Program-made: the position numbers and the translations under genes | The notes under the pieces: model-generated | What the model was told of the DNA's origin: nothing | What the model saw: only the letters and a program-made list of their open reading frames with translations | Databases searched by the model: none | Shown: positions 63,417-64,000 of the stretch, piece by piece | Layout: every line of letters starts with the position of its first letter | How positions within the stretch are numbered: position 1 is the stretch's first letter | NCBI RefSeq assembly: GCF_018500185.1 | Contig: NZ_JAHBGI010000001.1 | Span: 434,001-498,000 of the forward strand | Source: Litoribacter ruber | GTDB taxonomy: Bacteria; Bacteroidota; Bacteroidia; Cytophagales; Cyclobacteriaceae | DNA length: 64,000 nucleotides | Direction of reading: 5' to 3'

Positions 63417-64000
63417 ATGGCTAAAAGCAAAATAATTGATATTGAAGGAAATAAGATTTCCATAATTTCTCAGGATCAAGATGATTTTATTTCACTTACG
63501 GATATGGCAAGGAGCCAATTGCAGGAGGTAGTCATTATTAAATGGCTGAGTTTAAAAAGTACTATTGAATATCTGGGAGAGTGGGAGTCCCTATACAACC
63601 CTGATTTTAATTATACCGAATTCGGTACAATTAAAAATGCAGCAGGAAGTAACAATTTCGTTTTGTCTGTGAAAAATTGGCTGGAACTTACCAATGCCAA
63701 AGGGCTAACCGCAAAAGCGGGTAGATATGGAGGTACGTTTGCCCATAAGGATATCGCCTTTCATTTTGGGATGTGGATAAGTCCAAGATTTCAATTGTTA
63801 TTAGTAAAAGAATATCAGCGGCTTAAGGAAGATGAAAGTGATCGGTTAAGGTTAAAGTGGGATTTTCACCGAACTCTAGCCAAAGTAAATTATCACATCC
63901 ATACGGACGCCATCAAGGAGAACCTTGTTCCTTCGGAAATCACTAAACATCAAGCCTCTCAAATCTATGCCAGTGAAGCCGACGTCCTCAACATGGCATT
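63417..64000 (+). CDS. KilA-N domain protein, N-terminal 194 residues (runs off the window)
   Basis: Open from ATG at 63417 to the edge. It begins MAKSKIIDIEGNKISII, then FISLTDMARSQ and TIEYLGEWESLYNPDFNY, and continues with SVKNWLELTNAKGL and a GGTFAHKDIAFHFGMWISPRF stretch, the KilA-N signature of nucleic-acid-binding proteins common in phages and mobile DNA. No other phage gene is visible. The C-terminal part is outside the window. Confidence 0.88.
   Translation, partial: MAKSKIIDIEGNKISIISQDQDDFISLTDMARSQLQEVVIIKWLSLKSTIEYLGEWESLYNPDFNYTEFGTIKNAAGSNNFVLSVKNWLELTNAKGLTAKAGRYGGTFAHKDIAFHFGMWISPRFQLLLVKEYQRLKEDESDRLRLKWDFHRTLAKVNYHIHTDAIKENLVPSEITKHQASQIYASEADVLNMA

Overview
The window looks like a chromosome segment of a Bacteroidota bacterium, most likely order Cytophagales (Cyclobacteriaceae-like). 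Signs are TAnnTTTG -7 promoter boxes, start codons without strong Shine-Dalgarno sequences, lipoprotein signals, type IX secretion (T9SS) C-terminal sorting domains, GloVer-repeat proteins, and families common in that phylum. The taxonomic call is inference; no rRNA or tRNA gene was seen.

Region 1 (1-35.8 kb) is ordinary, gene-dense chromosome. It holds a partial glutaminase, pirin, an acyl-ACP desaturase, an M19 dipeptidase lipoprotein, an S8 peptidase lipoprotein, an M1 aminopeptidase with a GDPD, a DUF2254 protein, a P-type ATPase and a DoxD-DoxA fusion. It continues with an Na/Pi cotransporter, a CPA2 antiporter with a universal stress protein, a fatty-acid desaturase, PEP synthase with an SDR, a glycosyltransferase, several small DUF genes, a Crp/Fnr regulator, and a TolC/adaptor/RND efflux operon. 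Intergenic spaces are short and almost free of repeats.

Region 2 (35.8-56 kb) is a sulfur island. It has a SulP permease, two giant paralogous T9SS-exported GloVer proteins, two persulfide dioxygenase-rhodanese fusions, a periplasmic double rhodanese, a small rhodanese, a thioredoxin, an outer-membrane porin, and the two halves of a YeeE/YedE-type (thiosulfate) transporter. With DoxD-DoxA at 13.6 kb these suggest import of sulfate/thiosulfate and detoxification of sulfide and persulfide. Five promoters carry a 14-bp palindrome, GTGAY-N4-RTCAC, always centred 33-34 bp upstream of a TAnnTTTG-like box: the Crp/Fnr gene itself, sulP, the first dioxygenase fusion, the small rhodanese and the porin. 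I read this as an autoregulated Crp/Fnr sulfur regulon with class-II geometry.

Region 3 (mainly 46-63.2 kb, first signs at 35.8 kb) has intergenic spaces packed with modular repeats. These are short words in many copies, palindromic cassettes inserted into the words (occupied and empty sites both visible), and four tandem arrays with periods of about 59, 185/145, 200-202 and 46-47 bp. Genes among them are a DUF433/DUF5615 toxin-antitoxin pair, a second glutaminase, a glycosyltransferase, a small UVR-motif protein and a truncated KilA-N protein at the right edge.

The most notable observations are the predicted regulon, the nested palindromic cassettes, the duplicated and re-targeted rhodanese next to its parent fusion gene, a start codon buried in nested inverted repeats at 4.4 kb, and a gene remnant on the far side of the S8 peptidase.
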